This document shows positions 35,921-44,797 of a stretch of 64,000 bases of DNA, one piece after another. The stretch comes from Leifsonia sp. ku-ls (lineage in GTDB: Bacteria; Actinomycetota; Actinomycetes; Actinomycetales; Microbacteriaceae): positions 94,622-158,621 of the forward strand of contig QKXI01000010.1 in NCBI GenBank assembly GCA_003367665.1, written 5' to 3'. The translations under genes were made by a program, and so were the position numbers. Positions within the stretch are counted from its first letter, which is position 1; each line of letters begins with the position of its first letter. Below the pieces are notes generated by a model. It made no database searches and had not been told where the DNA came from. It was given only the letters and a program-made list of their open reading frames with translations.

Positions 35921-36859
35921 ATGTCAGGTCAGATCTACGACAACGTCACCGAGGCCGTGGGGCGGACGCCGCTCGTCCGGTTGAACCGGCTCACCGAGGG
36001 GCTGGACGCGACCGTGCTCGCCAAGCTGGAGTTCTACAACCCGGCCGGCAGCGTGAAGGACCGCATCGGCGTCGCGATCGTCGACGCGGCAGAGAAGGCC
36101 GGCGCGCTGAAGCCGGGCGGCACGATCGTCGAGGCGACGAGCGGCAACACCGGCATCGCGCTGGCGATGGTCGGCGCGGCGCGCGGCTACAACGTCGTCC
36201 TGGCCATGCCGGAGACCATGAGCAAGGAGCGCCGCGTCCTGCTGCGCGCGTTCGGGGCCCAGATCGTCCTCACGCCCGGCCCGGACGGGATGCGCGGAGC
36301 GGTCGAGAAGGCGCGTGAGATCGTGGAGACCACCGACAACGCCATCTGGGCGAAGCAGTTCGAGAACGAGGCCAACCCGGCCATCCACCGCGCCACCACC
36401 GCCGAGGAGATCTGGCAGGACACCGACGGCGGCGTCGACGTCTTCGTCTCGGGCGTCGGCACGGGTGGCACGGTCACCGGCGTCGGCCAGGTGCTCAAGG
36501 AGCGCAAGCCCGGCGTGACGGTCGTCGCGGTCGAGCCGATCGACTCGCCCATCCTCAACGGCGGCAAGCCGGGACCGCACAAGATCCAGGGCATCGGCGC
36601 CAACTTCGTGCCCGAGATCCTCGACACCACGGTGTACGACGAGGTCGTCGACGTGTCGTTCGAGGACGCCCTGGATGTGGCGAAGCGGCTGGCGAGCGAG
36701 GAGGGCATCCTCGCGGGCATCTCCTCCGGGGCGATCGTGTGGGCCGCGCTGCAGCTGGCGAAGCGTCCGGAGAACGCCGGCAAGACCATCGTCGCGGTGG
36801 TCTGCGACACCGGCGAGCGCTACATCTCCACCCCGCTGTGGGCCGACCTGCTGGACTGA
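35921..36859 (+). CDS. cysK: Cysteine synthase A (O-acetylserine sulfhydrylase)
   Basis: A 312-residue PLP enzyme forming cysteine from O-acetylserine and sulfide. PLP lysine K46 is in [11 protein letters not shown], the substrate loop is [20 protein letters not shown], and the phosphate loop is [17 protein letters not shown] 35921 has GAGGAGAGG upstream; the longer frame from 35861 is not family-like. cysE follows after 4 nt, so both cysteine steps are in one operon and the proteins may form the cysteine synthase complex. Confidence 0.96.
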   Translation: MSGQIYDNVTEAVGRTPLVRLNRLTEGLDATVLAKLEFYNPAGSVKDRIGVAIVDAAEKAGALKPGGTIVEATSGNTGIALAMVGAARGYNVVLAMPETMSKERRVLLRAFGAQIVLTPGPDGMRGAVEKAREIVETTDNAIWAKQFENEANPAIHRATTAEEIWQDTDGGVDVFVSGVGTGGTVTGVGQVLKERKPGVTVVAVEPIDSPILNGGKPGPHKIQGIGANFVPEILDTTVYDEVVDVSFEDALDVAKRLASEEGILAGISSGAIVWAALQLAKRPENAGKTIVAVVCDTGERYISTPLWADLLD

Positions 36860-36863
36860 GCGG

Positions 36864-37433
36864 GTGCCGATCTTCCGGGCGCGCGAGGACATCGCGAACG
36901 CGCGCAGGCACGACCCTGCGGCGCGCGGCGATGCCGAGGTGGCCGTCGTCTACTCCGGGCTGCACGCGGTGTGGTCGTACCGCGTCGCGCACCGGATGTG
37001 GCGGGCCGGCCTGCGGACCCCCGCGCGGGTCCTCTCCCAGCTGACGCGGTTCCTGACCGGGATCGAGATCCACCCCGGCGCCCGCATCGGCCGCCGGTTC
37101 TTCATCGACCACGGGATGGGCGTCGTCATCGGCGAGACCACCTGGATCGGCGACGACGTCATGCTGTACCACGGCGTGACCCTGGGCGGCCGGGGGAGCG
37201 GGCACGGAAAACGGCATCCCACGATCGAGGACGGCGTCGTCGTCGGCGCCGGCGCGAAGGTGCTCGGCGCCATCACGATCGGCGCCCACTCGGTGATCGG
37301 AGCCAACGCCGTCGTCACACGCGACGCGCCGCCCGACTCGCTCCTGGTCGGCGTCCCGGCCCACCCGCGCCCGCGCTCCGGCCACGAGCAGATCGCCGGC
37401 GACGACTGGCTCGACCCCGCCATCTACATCTGA
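36864..37433 (+). CDS. cysE: Serine O-acetyltransferase
   Basis: A 189-residue short-form serine acetyltransferase making O-acetylserine for CysK. Left-handed beta-helix hexapeptide repeats cover about residues 65-165 ([28 protein letters not shown] and [23 protein letters not shown]), with the catalytic His in DHG. The C-terminus ends in Ile (DPAIYI), as in tails that insert into CysK. The GTG 4 nt after cysK was chosen as start; it is preceded by GAGCGG. Confidence 0.94.
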   Translation: MPIFRAREDIANARRHDPAARGDAEVAVVYSGLHAVWSYRVAHRMWRAGLRTPARVLSQLTRFLTGIEIHPGARIGRRFFIDHGMGVVIGETTWIGDDVMLYHGVTLGGRGSGHGKRHPTIEDGVVVGAGAKVLGAITIGAHSVIGANAVVTRDAPPDSLLVGVPAHPRPRSGHEQIAGDDWLDPAIYI

Positions 37434-37440
37434 CCCCCCT

Positions 37441-37506
37441 CCGTCGAGTCCGCAAAGACTGCACGCGACACGCCGCGCGAGCGTGCAGTCTCTGCGGACT
37501 CGACGG
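37441..37506. repeat. Long palindrome between cysE and a TetR gene
   Basis: 26-nt arms (37441-37466 and 37481-37506) differ at one position around a 14-nt loop. The arms start CCGTCGAGTCCGCA and differ in sequence from the palindromes at 34.9 and 40.3 kb. It fills the 79-bp convergent gap almost completely. Probable bidirectional terminator or an intergenic repeat element. Confidence 0.72.
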
Positions 37507-37512
37507 TCGGCG

Positions 37513-38445
37513 TCAGCGGGCGGCGCGCTCGCGGGCGCGGGCGATGGCCTCGCGCTCGCGCTTGCGGGCCTCGCGCAGGCGCGACTCGGCCTCGCGCCGC
37601 GCCTTCGCGGCCTCGCGGACGGCCTTGTCGCGCGGGATCGGGTCGGGGAGGGGCTCCGGCGTCGCCGGCGGGGCGGCGCCGCCGCGCTCGGCGACGTAGC
37701 GCTCGATGCCGTCGAGGATGCGGTCGAGGCCGAAGGCGAAGTCGTCCTGCTCGCCGCCGTCGGCGTCCGCGTACGTGCCGGAGGCGACCAGCGGCGCGAG
37801 GTCCGGGAACCGCTCCGGCGTGACCAGCTCGGCGAGCGCCCGCGTGAACGCCTCGCCGTAGGCGGGCGGCCCGTCCGCCTGGCGTGACCGCGACACGTCG
37901 CGCTCCACCACTCCGACGGCGCGCGCGTACGACGACAGCAGCAGCGCGGTCGACATCTTCTCGGCGTCCGACAGCGGCAGCGTGCGCATCTCGCGCAGCC
38001 CCCAGTCGAGCACCGCCAGGTTGTTCGGCATCAGCGGGATGCCGCTGATCGGGATGTCGGGGAACCACGGGTGCTCCCGCATCACCTCGATCGTCGCCAT
38101 GGCCCAGCGGCGCAGGCCCGTGCGCCAGTCGTGGGCGGAGTCCGCACGTCGGTCGAGGTCGTCGTCCGGCGGGATGGGCACTGCGCAGACCGCGTCCTGC
38201 ATCAGCGCGAGCACGTCGTCCTTGCTGGTGACGTAGCGGTACAGCGACATCGTCGTGAAGCCGAGCTCGCCCGCGATGCGGCTCATGGAGACCGCGCCGA
38301 GCCCTTCGGCGTCGGCCAGCTCGATCGCGGTGTCGACGATGCGCTCGATGCTGAGCTCGCGCTTCGGGCCGCGCTGCGGGTGCTCCGCGACGCCCCAGCT
38401 CAGGGCGACGGCGCGGGGGAGCGCCTCTTCGACGTCGTCCGGCAT
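37513..38445 (-). CDS. TetR family regulator with C-terminal charged coil
   Basis: A 310-residue regulator. The HTH covers about residues 30-75 (ELSIERIVDTAIELADAEGLGAVSMSRIAGELGFTTMSLYRYVTSKDD). The middle resembles the TetR C-terminal all-helical domain found next to DrrAB-type exporters. The last 70 residues are Pro-rich, then a long Arg/Glu/Ala helix, likely a coiled coil. ATG 38445 is preceded by GAGGAGG at long spacing. It is divergent from the ABC exporter and probably represses it. Confidence 0.87.
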   Translation of the reverse strand: MPDDVEEALPRAVALSWGVAEHPQRGPKRELSIERIVDTAIELADAEGLGAVSMSRIAGELGFTTMSLYRYVTSKDDVLALMQDAVCAVPIPPDDDLDRRADSAHDWRTGLRRWAMATIEVMREHPWFPDIPISGIPLMPNNLAVLDWGLREMRTLPLSDAEKMSTALLLSSYARAVGVVERDVSRSRQADGPPAYGEAFTRALAELVTPERFPDLAPLVASGTYADADGGEQDDFAFGLDRILDGIERYVAERGGAAPPATPEPLPDPIPRDKAVREAAKARREAESRLREARKREREAIARARERAAR

Positions 38446-38469
38446 CTGCTGCGGCCTCCTCGCGGGTTG

Positions 38470-38542
38470 TTGACACCCATCCTAGAACTGTGTATCACTT
38501 AAACAACCGTATGCGGCATAAACAGTTTACGAGACACACAGT
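38470..38542. promoter_or_regulatory. Divergent promoters and TetR operator region
   Basis: Rightward: TTGACA (38470-38475), 17 nt, TATCAC (38493-38498). Leftward: TTGTTT (complement of 38501-38506), 16 nt, TAGGAT (complement of 38479-38484). Overlapping or next to these are the inverted pair ACTGTGT (38487-38493) and ACACAGT (38536-38542), and the 11-nt palindrome TAAACAGTTTA (38519-38529). A repressor bound here would block both promoters. Confidence 0.6.
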
Positions 38543-38554
38543 GAAGGGATCATC

Positions 38555-39460
38555 ATGACCGGACCGGCGATCGAGGTGACGGGCCTGCGCAAGTCCTACG
38601 GCGCGCAGACCGTCCTCGACGGAATCGACCTGCGTGTGGAGGCGGGCACCGTCTTCGCGCTGCTCGGCCCCAACGGGGCGGGCAAGACCACGCTCATCAC
38701 CATCCTGTCCACGCTCGTGCGGCCCGACGAGGGCAGCGTGACCGTGGCCGGCCACGACCTGGAGAATGACGCCGACGGCGTGCGCCGCGCGATCAGCGTC
38801 ACCGGCCAGGCCGCCGCCGTGGACGGCGTCCTGACCGCGGAGGAGAACCTGCGGATGATGGCGCGGCTCTCCGGCTTCACCGCCGCGGAGTCGAAGCGGC
38901 GCGCGGCGGAGCTCATCGAGCGCTTCGATCTCGGCGCCGCCGCACGCAAGCGCGTCGCCACCTACTCCGGCGGGATGCGTCGCCGCCTCGACCTCGCGCT
39001 CAGCCTGGTCGCGACGCCGCCCGTCATCTTCCTCGACGAGCCGACCACCGGGCTCGACACCCGCAGCAGGCAGACGCTGTGGGACATCATCCAGGACCTG
39101 GCGCGACGGGGGACCACCATCCTGCTGACCACGCAGTACATGGAGGAGGCCGACCAGCTCGCCGACCGCATCGCCGTGCTCGACCGTGGCGTCATCGTCG
39201 CGGAGGGCACCGCGGACGAGCTGAAGGCGCGCGTCGGCGGGGAGGTCGTCGAACTGCGAGACGCTCGCGGCGAGGTCATCCGCGAGGTCCCCACCGATGG
39301 CAGCGTCGAGGCGCTGCGCGCCGCGATCGACCGGTTGGACGCCCTCGGGGTGGCCGGCGCGACGATCGGCATCCGGAAGCCGTCGCTCGACGACGCCTTC
39401 CTCACCCTCACCGGACAGCCGTCCGGTGCGAACGAGACCGAGAAGGAGGCCGTCCGATGA
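38555..39460 (+). CDS. ABC exporter ATP-binding protein, DrrA type
   Basis: A 301-residue ATPase of the daunorubicin-resistance (DrrA) group. Walker A is GPNGAGKTT, signature YSGGMRRRLDLA, Walker B ends LDEPTTGLD, and the switch region reads LLTTQYMEEAD, with Gln in place of His as common in DrrA. The C-terminal DUF4162-like extension runs from about residue 225. It couples by 4-nt overlap to the permease gene. Drug efflux is a family-level inference. Confidence 0.93.
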   Translation: MTGPAIEVTGLRKSYGAQTVLDGIDLRVEAGTVFALLGPNGAGKTTLITILSTLVRPDEGSVTVAGHDLENDADGVRRAISVTGQAAAVDGVLTAEENLRMMARLSGFTAAESKRRAAELIERFDLGAAARKRVATYSGGMRRRLDLALSLVATPPVIFLDEPTTGLDTRSRQTLWDIIQDLARRGTTILLTTQYMEEADQLADRIAVLDRGVIVAEGTADELKARVGGEVVELRDARGEVIREVPTDGSVEALRAAIDRLDALGVAGATIGIRKPSLDDAFLTLTGQPSGANETEKEAVR

Positions 39461-40254
39461 CCGCCCTCAGCATCCCCGCCCGTCCCGAGCGCCCCGTGTC
39501 GCCGCTCGCGAGCGCCGCCGTCTTCGTCGGCCGCAGCATCCGCCATTCGCTGCGCGACGTCGAGGCGCTCACCATGGCGATCGTCCTGCCGGTGATGCTC
39601 ATGCTGCTGTTCACCTTCGTGTTCGGCGGCGCGCTGGACTCCGGGGGCGACTACGTGCAGTACGTCGTGCCCGGCATCATCCTGCTCTGCGCCGGCTTCG
39701 GCGCGTCGAGCACGGCCGTGGATGTCGCCCGCGACATGAGCGACGGCATCGTCGACCGCTTCCGCACCATGCCCCTCCGTGCGCGCGGCGTCATCACCGG
39801 GCACGTGGTCGCCAGCCTGCTGCGCAACCTCGTGGCGACCGGCGTGGTGATCGCGGTCGCGCTCGCGGTGGGCTTCCGGCCGACCGCGGACGCGCTGCAG
39901 TGGCTCGGCGCGCTCGGCGTGGTGGCGCTGTTCATCCTGGCGATCACGTGGCTGTACGCCGGCATCGGCCTCGCGGCGAAGAGTCCGACGGCGGCGAGCG
40001 GCTACGGCTTCGCGCTGCTGTTCCTGCCGTACCTGTCGAGCGCCTTCGTGCCGACCGACACGATGCCGACCTGGTTGCAGTGGATCGCGGAGAACCAGCC
40101 GATCACGCCCATCATCGAGACCATCCGCGCCCTCCTCTTCGGCCGCGCCCCGGGCTCCGACCTCTGGTGGGCCCTAGCCTGGTGCACCGTCCTCATCGCC
40201 GCCGCCTACGCCTGGTCCGCCTGGCTCTTCCGCCGCTCCGCCGCCCGCCGCTAG
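39457..40254 (+). CDS. ABC-2 type exporter permease, DrrB type
   Basis: A 265-residue ABC-2 permease with six membrane segments starting near residue 40 (MAIVLPVMLMLLFTFVFGGAL). The DrrB-like motif DMSDGIVDRFRTMPLRARGVITG lies near residue 95. The last helices (LLFLPYLSSAFVPTDTMPTWLQWIAENQPITPI) are typical. It works with the preceding ATPase and is controlled with it by the divergent TetR gene. Confidence 0.92.
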   Translation: MTALSIPARPERPVSPLASAAVFVGRSIRHSLRDVEALTMAIVLPVMLMLLFTFVFGGALDSGGDYVQYVVPGIILLCAGFGASSTAVDVARDMSDGIVDRFRTMPLRARGVITGHVVASLLRNLVATGVVIAVALAVGFRPTADALQWLGALGVVALFILAITWLYAGIGLAAKSPTAASGYGFALLFLPYLSSAFVPTDTMPTWLQWIAENQPITPIIETIRALLFGRAPGSDLWWALAWCTVLIAAAYAWSAWLFRRSAARR

Positions 40255-40264
40255 CCCCTCCTCA

Positions 40265-40331
40265 ACCATCGCTTCCTCGATAAATCCGGCCCGCGACGGC
40301 GTGTCGTCGGATTAAGTGAGGAAGCGATGGT
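40265..40331. repeat. Long palindrome between exporter permease and HAD gene
   Basis: 24-nt arms (40265-40288 and 40308-40331) match at 21 positions. They share CATCGCTTCCTC and AATCCG with the element at 34854-34910. It lies in a convergent gap and may terminate both transcripts. Confidence 0.7.
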
Positions 40332-40349
40332 GGGGGAAAGGAGACAGGG

Positions 40350-40976
40350 TCAGCGGGAGGCGAAGGCGTGGGCGGCGGCGAGCATGGCGTCGGTGTCGAA
40401 GGTGCCGTCGTCGCGCTTGGTGACGTGGTGGGCGTGCATGCCGCACTCGCGGGCGCCGTCCACGTTCGCTTGCGAGTCGTCGAACAGGATCGCGTCGGAG
40501 GGCTTCACCCCGAACCGCCCGAGCGCCCGCGTGTAGATGCGCCGCTCGGGCTTCCTGGCGCCCAGCACCGCCGACACCAGGTCGTTGTCGCGCAGCACGT
40601 CCACGATCTCCGGCGTGAGCACCGGCAGCGAGTCCTTGAACGGGATCGGGTTGTTCGACAGCAGCGACACCGTGCCGAGCGTCGCCGCCTCGTGCAGCAC
40701 GGCGATCGACCCGGGGATGGGCGTCATCGCGGCCTTGCGCGCCTCCTGCCACTGCTCCAGGGTCAGCCGGGCGCCCGTCACCTCGGCGAACGCGTCCAGG
40801 TACTCCTCGCTGGTGGAGTACTCGCCGATCTCGGCGGCCCGCTCGAAGCCGCCTGCCCACCAGCGGGAGGCGAGCCGGTACTGGCTCACCCCTCCCAGCT
40901 CCGCGAGCTTCGGGAGCCGCTTGTGGAAGTCGTAGTCGTAGAGCGTCTTGTCGCAGTCGAAGAAGTAGACGTCCAT
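40350..40976 (-). CDS. HAD family hydrolase, pyrimidine 5'-nucleotidase-like
   Basis: A 208-residue HAD phosphatase. Motif I is FDCDKTLYD (residues 6-14), motif II is in LLSNNPI, the motif III Lys is in GARKPERRIY, and motif IV is LFDDSQANVDGA. The FDCDxTLY start resembles the pyrimidine 5'-nucleotidase (SDT1-like) group, so a nucleotide or small phosphate ester is the likely substrate. ATG 40976 was chosen since the fold starts there; GGAGG is close (3-4 nt). A GTG at 41009 is the alternative. Confidence 0.82.
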   Translation of the reverse strand: MDVYFFDCDKTLYDYDFHKRLPKLAELGGVSQYRLASRWWAGGFERAAEIGEYSTSEEYLDAFAEVTGARLTLEQWQEARKAAMTPIPGSIAVLHEAATLGTVSLLSNNPIPFKDSLPVLTPEIVDVLRDNDLVSAVLGARKPERRIYTRALGRFGVKPSDAILFDDSQANVDGARECGMHAHHVTKRDDGTFDTDAMLAAAHAFASR

Positions 40977-41020
40977 CGCCTCCAGTATCGTCCTCCCAGT
41001 CTGTGCCACCGACCCCCGGC

Positions 41021-41026
41021 TATCAT
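41021..41026 (+). promoter_or_regulatory. -10 hexamer of tsaC, leaderless arrangement
   Basis: TATCAT ends 9 nt before the ATG at 41036. No ribosome binding site is present between them, so the mRNA is probably leaderless or nearly so. Confidence 0.55.
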
Positions 41027-41035
41027 TGAGCCGTC

Positions 41036-41728
41036 ATGGCTCCCATCTACGACTGCTCGGTCGACTCCGAGCTGCTCACCGGCATGCGCCTCGCCCGTGC
41101 GGCGATCGGGCGCGGCGAACTCGTCGTCATCCCCACCGACACGGTCTACGGCGTCGCGGCCGACGCGTTCAGCCCGGCCGCGGTGCAGCGGCTCCTGGAT
41201 GCGAAGGGGCGCGGCCGACAGTCGCCGCCGCCGGTCCTGGTGCCCGGCATCCCGACCCTCGCGGCGCTCGCCGAGCGCGTGCCGGACGAGGTGGACGCGC
41301 TCGTCAAGGCGTTCTGGCCGGGCGGCCTGACCATCGTGCTCCCCGCCTCCCCGTCGCTGGTGTGGGACCTTGGCGAGACCAAGGGCACCGTGGCGCTGCG
41401 CATGCCCGACAACACCATCGCGCTCGAACTGCTCAGCGAGACCGGACCGCTCGCCGTGTCCTCCGCCAACCTGACCGGTCGCCCGGCCGCCCGCACCGCC
41501 GCCGAGGCGGAGGCGATGCTCGGCGAGTCGATCTCGGTCTACCTCGACGGGGGAGAGGCGGGCTCCGCCTACGACCGCGTCGAGGGCAAGGACTCCTCGT
41601 CCACCATCGTCGACGCCACCGCGCTCGCCGCCGGCGTCGGGGGCCTGCGCATCCTGCGTCACGGCGTCATCTCCGTCGACCGGCTCCGCGAGGTCGTCGG
41701 CGACGCCCTGGACGCCCCCGTACCGTGA
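41036..41728 (+). CDS. L-threonylcarbamoyladenylate synthase (Sua5/YrdC family)
   Basis: A 230-residue YrdC-fold enzyme that makes threonylcarbamoyl-AMP for t6A modification of tRNAs reading ANN codons. The motif VVIPTDTVYGVAADAF lies near residues 30-45, FWPGGLTIVLPAS near 90, and LAVSSANLTGRPA near 140. It corresponds to the short YrdC/TsaC form without the full Sua5 C-terminal domain. It overlaps the next gene by 4 nt (GTGA). Its position before a TagO-like gene and the atp operon is a conserved actinobacterial order. Confidence 0.93.
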   Translation: MAPIYDCSVDSELLTGMRLARAAIGRGELVVIPTDTVYGVAADAFSPAAVQRLLDAKGRGRQSPPPVLVPGIPTLAALAERVPDEVDALVKAFWPGGLTIVLPASPSLVWDLGETKGTVALRMPDNTIALELLSETGPLAVSSANLTGRPAARTAAEAEAMLGESISVYLDGGEAGSAYDRVEGKDSSSTIVDATALAAGVGGLRILRHGVISVDRLREVVGDALDAPVP

Positions 41729-43017
41729 CCCTCCTCCTCGCCCTCGCCCTGATCTCGGCCGTCATCACGTTCGGGATGTCGTTCGTCGTCTACAAGCTGG
41801 CGATGCGCTACAAGCTGTACCCGAAGATCCGGGCGCGCGACGTGCACACCCGGCCGACGCCCCGGCTCGGCGGGGTGGCGATGTTCCTCGGCATCCTCGT
41901 CGCCTTCGGCGTCTCCTGGCTGCTCTCGAGCCAGTTCGGCGTGCTGTCGCTGATCTTCTCCGACCAGGGCCCGATCCTCGCCATCCTCGGCGCATCCCTG
42001 CTCATCGTCGTGCTGGGCGTCGCGGACGACCTCTGGGACCTCGACTGGATGACGAAGCTCGCCGGCCAGTTCGTGGCCGCCGGCCTGATCGCCTGGCTGG
42101 GCGTGCAGATCTACTCGCTGCCGATCGGCGGCCTCACGGTCGGCTCGCCGATCATGTCGATCGTCATCACCCTGTTCGCGATCGTGCTGGTGATGAACGC
42201 GATCAACTTCATCGACGGCCTGGACGGGCTTGTCGCCGGCGTCGCGCTCATCGCCAACGGCACGTTCCTCATCTACACGTACCTGCTGCAGCGCGAGATC
42301 AGCCCGCAGAACTACTTCAGCCTGGCCGGCGTCATCGCCGCGATCCTGGTCGGCGCCTGCGCCGGCTTCCTCCCGCTCAACTGGCACCCGGCGAAGATGT
42401 TCATGGGGGATGCCGGCGCGCTCCTGATCGGCCTGCTGATGGCGACCTCGGCGATTTCGGTCACGGGCACCATCAACCCGCAGGACCTGCAGACGCTCGG
42501 CCGGTCGTCGCTCGTCCCGGCGTTCATCCCGATCATCCTGCCGTTCGCGGTGCTGGTCATCCCGCTGCTCGACTTCGGGCTGGCCGTGATCCGCCGGCTG
42601 CGGGCCGGCAAGTCGCCGTTCAGCGCCGACCGCAAACACCTGCACCACCGGCTGCTCGACATGGGCCACACCCACCTGCACGCGGTGCTGATCTTCTACG
42701 CGTGGACGGCCGTCCTCTCCATCGGCTGCCTGCTGTTCTTCTTCGACCCGTACTGGATGGCGATCGTGTTCGTCGCCATCGGGCTGGTCGTCTGCACGGC
42801 CTTCACGCTGGCTCCGTTGAGCCGCAGGAAGGCCAACGAGGCCGTCGCGGAGCTCGCGCCCGCCGGCAGCCGGGAGGCGGCCGAGACCGCCCGCTACGAC
42901 CAGCTCGACGCCGCGAGCGAGCGCCCCTCCGTCCGGGCCGCCGCCTCCGCCGCGGCCGCCGACGGCCACCCGACCACCGCAACCGACGAGCCACGGCTCA
43001 CCGAGGAGTCCCGATGA
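41725..43017 (+). CDS. Undecaprenyl-phosphate GlcNAc-1-phosphate transferase (TagO/WecA type)
   Basis: A 430-residue polyprenyl-phosphate sugar-phosphate transferase of the MraY/WecA family. It has about 11 membrane helices. Conserved cytosolic motifs are VLGVADDLWDLDW, NAINFIDGLDGLVAGV, and the basic/His loop KHLHHRLLDMGH. It transfers GlcNAc-1-P to undecaprenyl phosphate to start wall polymer or glycan synthesis. The last 60 residues are a polar Ala-rich tail. The GTG start overlaps tsaC and the stop overlaps the next gene. Confidence 0.9.
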   Translation: MTLLLALALISAVITFGMSFVVYKLAMRYKLYPKIRARDVHTRPTPRLGGVAMFLGILVAFGVSWLLSSQFGVLSLIFSDQGPILAILGASLLIVVLGVADDLWDLDWMTKLAGQFVAAGLIAWLGVQIYSLPIGGLTVGSPIMSIVITLFAIVLVMNAINFIDGLDGLVAGVALIANGTFLIYTYLLQREISPQNYFSLAGVIAAILVGACAGFLPLNWHPAKMFMGDAGALLIGLLMATSAISVTGTINPQDLQTLGRSSLVPAFIPIILPFAVLVIPLLDFGLAVIRRLRAGKSPFSADRKHLHHRLLDMGHTHLHAVLIFYAWTAVLSIGCLLFFFDPYWMAIVFVAIGLVVCTAFTLAPLSRRKANEAVAELAPAGSREAAETARYDQLDAASERPSVRAAASAAAADGHPTTATDEPRLTEESR

Positions 43018-43520
43018 CCGACCACCCGGACGGCACGCCCGCCGGCGCGCCCGCCCCCCGGCCGGCCCAGCCCGCCGCCCAGCCCACCTCGACCCCCGTG
43101 CTGCGCGACGTCCTGAAGTACGGCCTCATCCTGGCCGGCGGCATCGCCATCGTCGGGATGCTGCTCGGCGGACTCTTCGCCGGCTGGATCGGCGTGACCA
43201 GCGCCCTGATCGGCACCGCCATGGCGGCGGTCTTCCTCTCGATCACCGCGCTCAGCATCCTGATCGCCAACCGGTTCATCGGCACCGACCTGTTCGTCGG
43301 CCTGTTCTTCGGCATCGTGCTCGGCGGCTGGATCGTCAAGTTCGTGCTGTTCCTGGTGCTCGCGATCGTGCTCAAGGACCAGCCGTGGATCAACCCCGTC
43401 GTGCTGTTCCTCAGCCTCATCGCGGGGGTGATCGGATCGCTCGTGGTCGACATGATCGTGGTGTTCCGATCGCGCGTCCCGTACGTCAGCGATGTCACGC
43501 TCCCGGGCGAGAAGCGCTGA
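43014..43520 (+). CDS. AtpI-like membrane protein
   Basis: A 168-residue protein. A Pro/Ala-rich cytosolic start (about 1-30) is followed by four membrane segments (about 36-58, 60-80, 92-120 and 125-148). Its size, topology and position directly upstream of atpB match AtpI, a helper for c-ring assembly or Mg2+ supply; sequence evidence is weak because AtpI diverges. Its ATG overlaps the previous stop (ATGA). Confidence 0.72.
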   Translation: MTDHPDGTPAGAPAPRPAQPAAQPTSTPVLRDVLKYGLILAGGIAIVGMLLGGLFAGWIGVTSALIGTAMAAVFLSITALSILIANRFIGTDLFVGLFFGIVLGGWIVKFVLFLVLAIVLKDQPWINPVVLFLSLIAGVIGSLVVDMIVVFRSRVPYVSDVTLPGEKR

Positions 43521-43694
43521 CCTGTATCCAATTCGTTATGGGCTGAAAACTCTTGTAGAGTTGTCAGTGATCCCCCACCCGTTCGCGCTCAGAACCCGTG
43601 AACCGCGAGTAGTGCAGGGTGTCCCACCGTTCGTCGTCGCGAGAGCCATGAGCTCGACGCCCCGAAACAGGAGATAGCGCTGTTAGCTAACGCT
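43521..43694 (+). promoter_or_regulatory. atp operon promoter region
   Basis: A 174-nt gap. A -10-like TAGAGT lies at 43556-43561 with a poor -35. AGGAG (43669-43673) is the only good ribosome binding site. It is followed by the palindrome GTTAGCTAAC (43682-43691). Confidence 0.4.
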
Positions 43695-44492
43695 GTGAAC
43701 CTGCTGGTCCAGGCCGCAAGCTCCGAAGATGGTAGCTTCCAGGGTCCCTCGATCAACGAGTTCTTCCCCCCGACCCTGTTCACCATCGGTGGCCTCGAGT
43801 TCAACCGCATCATCGTCGTGCGTCTCATCGCCACGATCGCACTGATCCTGATCTTCTGGCTCGGCACACGCCGGATGAAGCTCATCCCGGGTCGCTTCCA
43901 GTCGGTCGTCGAGATGGGCCTCGACTTCGTGCGCGTCAACATCGCCGAAGACCTGCTCGGCAAGAAGGACGGCCGTCGCTTCCTGCCGCTGCTGACCACG
44001 ATCTTCTTCATGGTGCTGTTCTTCAACATCACCGGCATCATCCCGTTCCTCAACATCGCGGGCACCTCGGTCATCGCGGTCCCGCTGCTGCTCGCGATCG
44101 TCGCGTACATCGCGTTCATCTACGCCGGCATCCAGAAGAGCCCGAAGAACTTCTTCAAGAACGCGCTCTTCCCGCCGGGCGTGCCGTGGTTCCTCTACAT
44201 CATCGTGACGCCGATCGAGTTCGTCTCGACCTTCATCCTGCGTCCGATCACGCTGACCCTCCGACTGCTCATGAACATGGTCGTCGGGCACCTGCTGCTC
44301 GTCCTGTTCTTCCTCGCGACGGAGTTCTTCTTCTTCACCGCGGGCGGCTGGTGGTCGCTGTTCGGCATCGGCACCTTCGCCTTCGGCTTCGCATTCACCG
44401 TCTTCGAGATCCTGGTCGCAGTCCTGCAGGCCTACGTCTTCGCGCTGCTCACCGCTGTCTACATCCAGCTGGCAGTCGCCGAGGAACACTAA
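43695..44492 (+). CDS. atpB: ATP synthase F0 subunit a
   Basis: A 265-residue (from GTG 43695) membrane subunit forming the proton half-channels. The essential Arg lies in PITLTLRLLMNMVVGH; five to six helices are present (IIVVRLIATIALILIFWLG, FMVLFFNITGIIPFLNIAG and others). The start is uncertain. The ribosome binding site at 43669-43673 is 21 nt from this GTG, but lies 6 nt from an in-frame CTG at 43680, which would add LLANA. No ATG, GTG or TTG exists at that place. See findings. Confidence 0.93.
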   Translation: MNLLVQAASSEDGSFQGPSINEFFPPTLFTIGGLEFNRIIVVRLIATIALILIFWLGTRRMKLIPGRFQSVVEMGLDFVRVNIAEDLLGKKDGRRFLPLLTTIFFMVLFFNITGIIPFLNIAGTSVIAVPLLLAIVAYIAFIYAGIQKSPKNFFKNALFPPGVPWFLYIIVTPIEFVSTFILRPITLTLRLLMNMVVGHLLLVLFFLATEFFFFTAGGWWSLFGIGTFAFGFAFTVFEILVAVLQAYVFALLTAVYIQLAVAEEH

Positions 44493-44765
<273 letters not shown>

Positions 44766-44797
44766 TCCGTCCTCTTTTCTCTCTATAAGGAGGAACC

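Noticed and set aside
34854-40331. A CRISPR array or an IS-end reading of the palindromes
   Set aside because: Only isolated hairpins with different loops are present; there are no regular spacers, no transposase and no target-site duplication.
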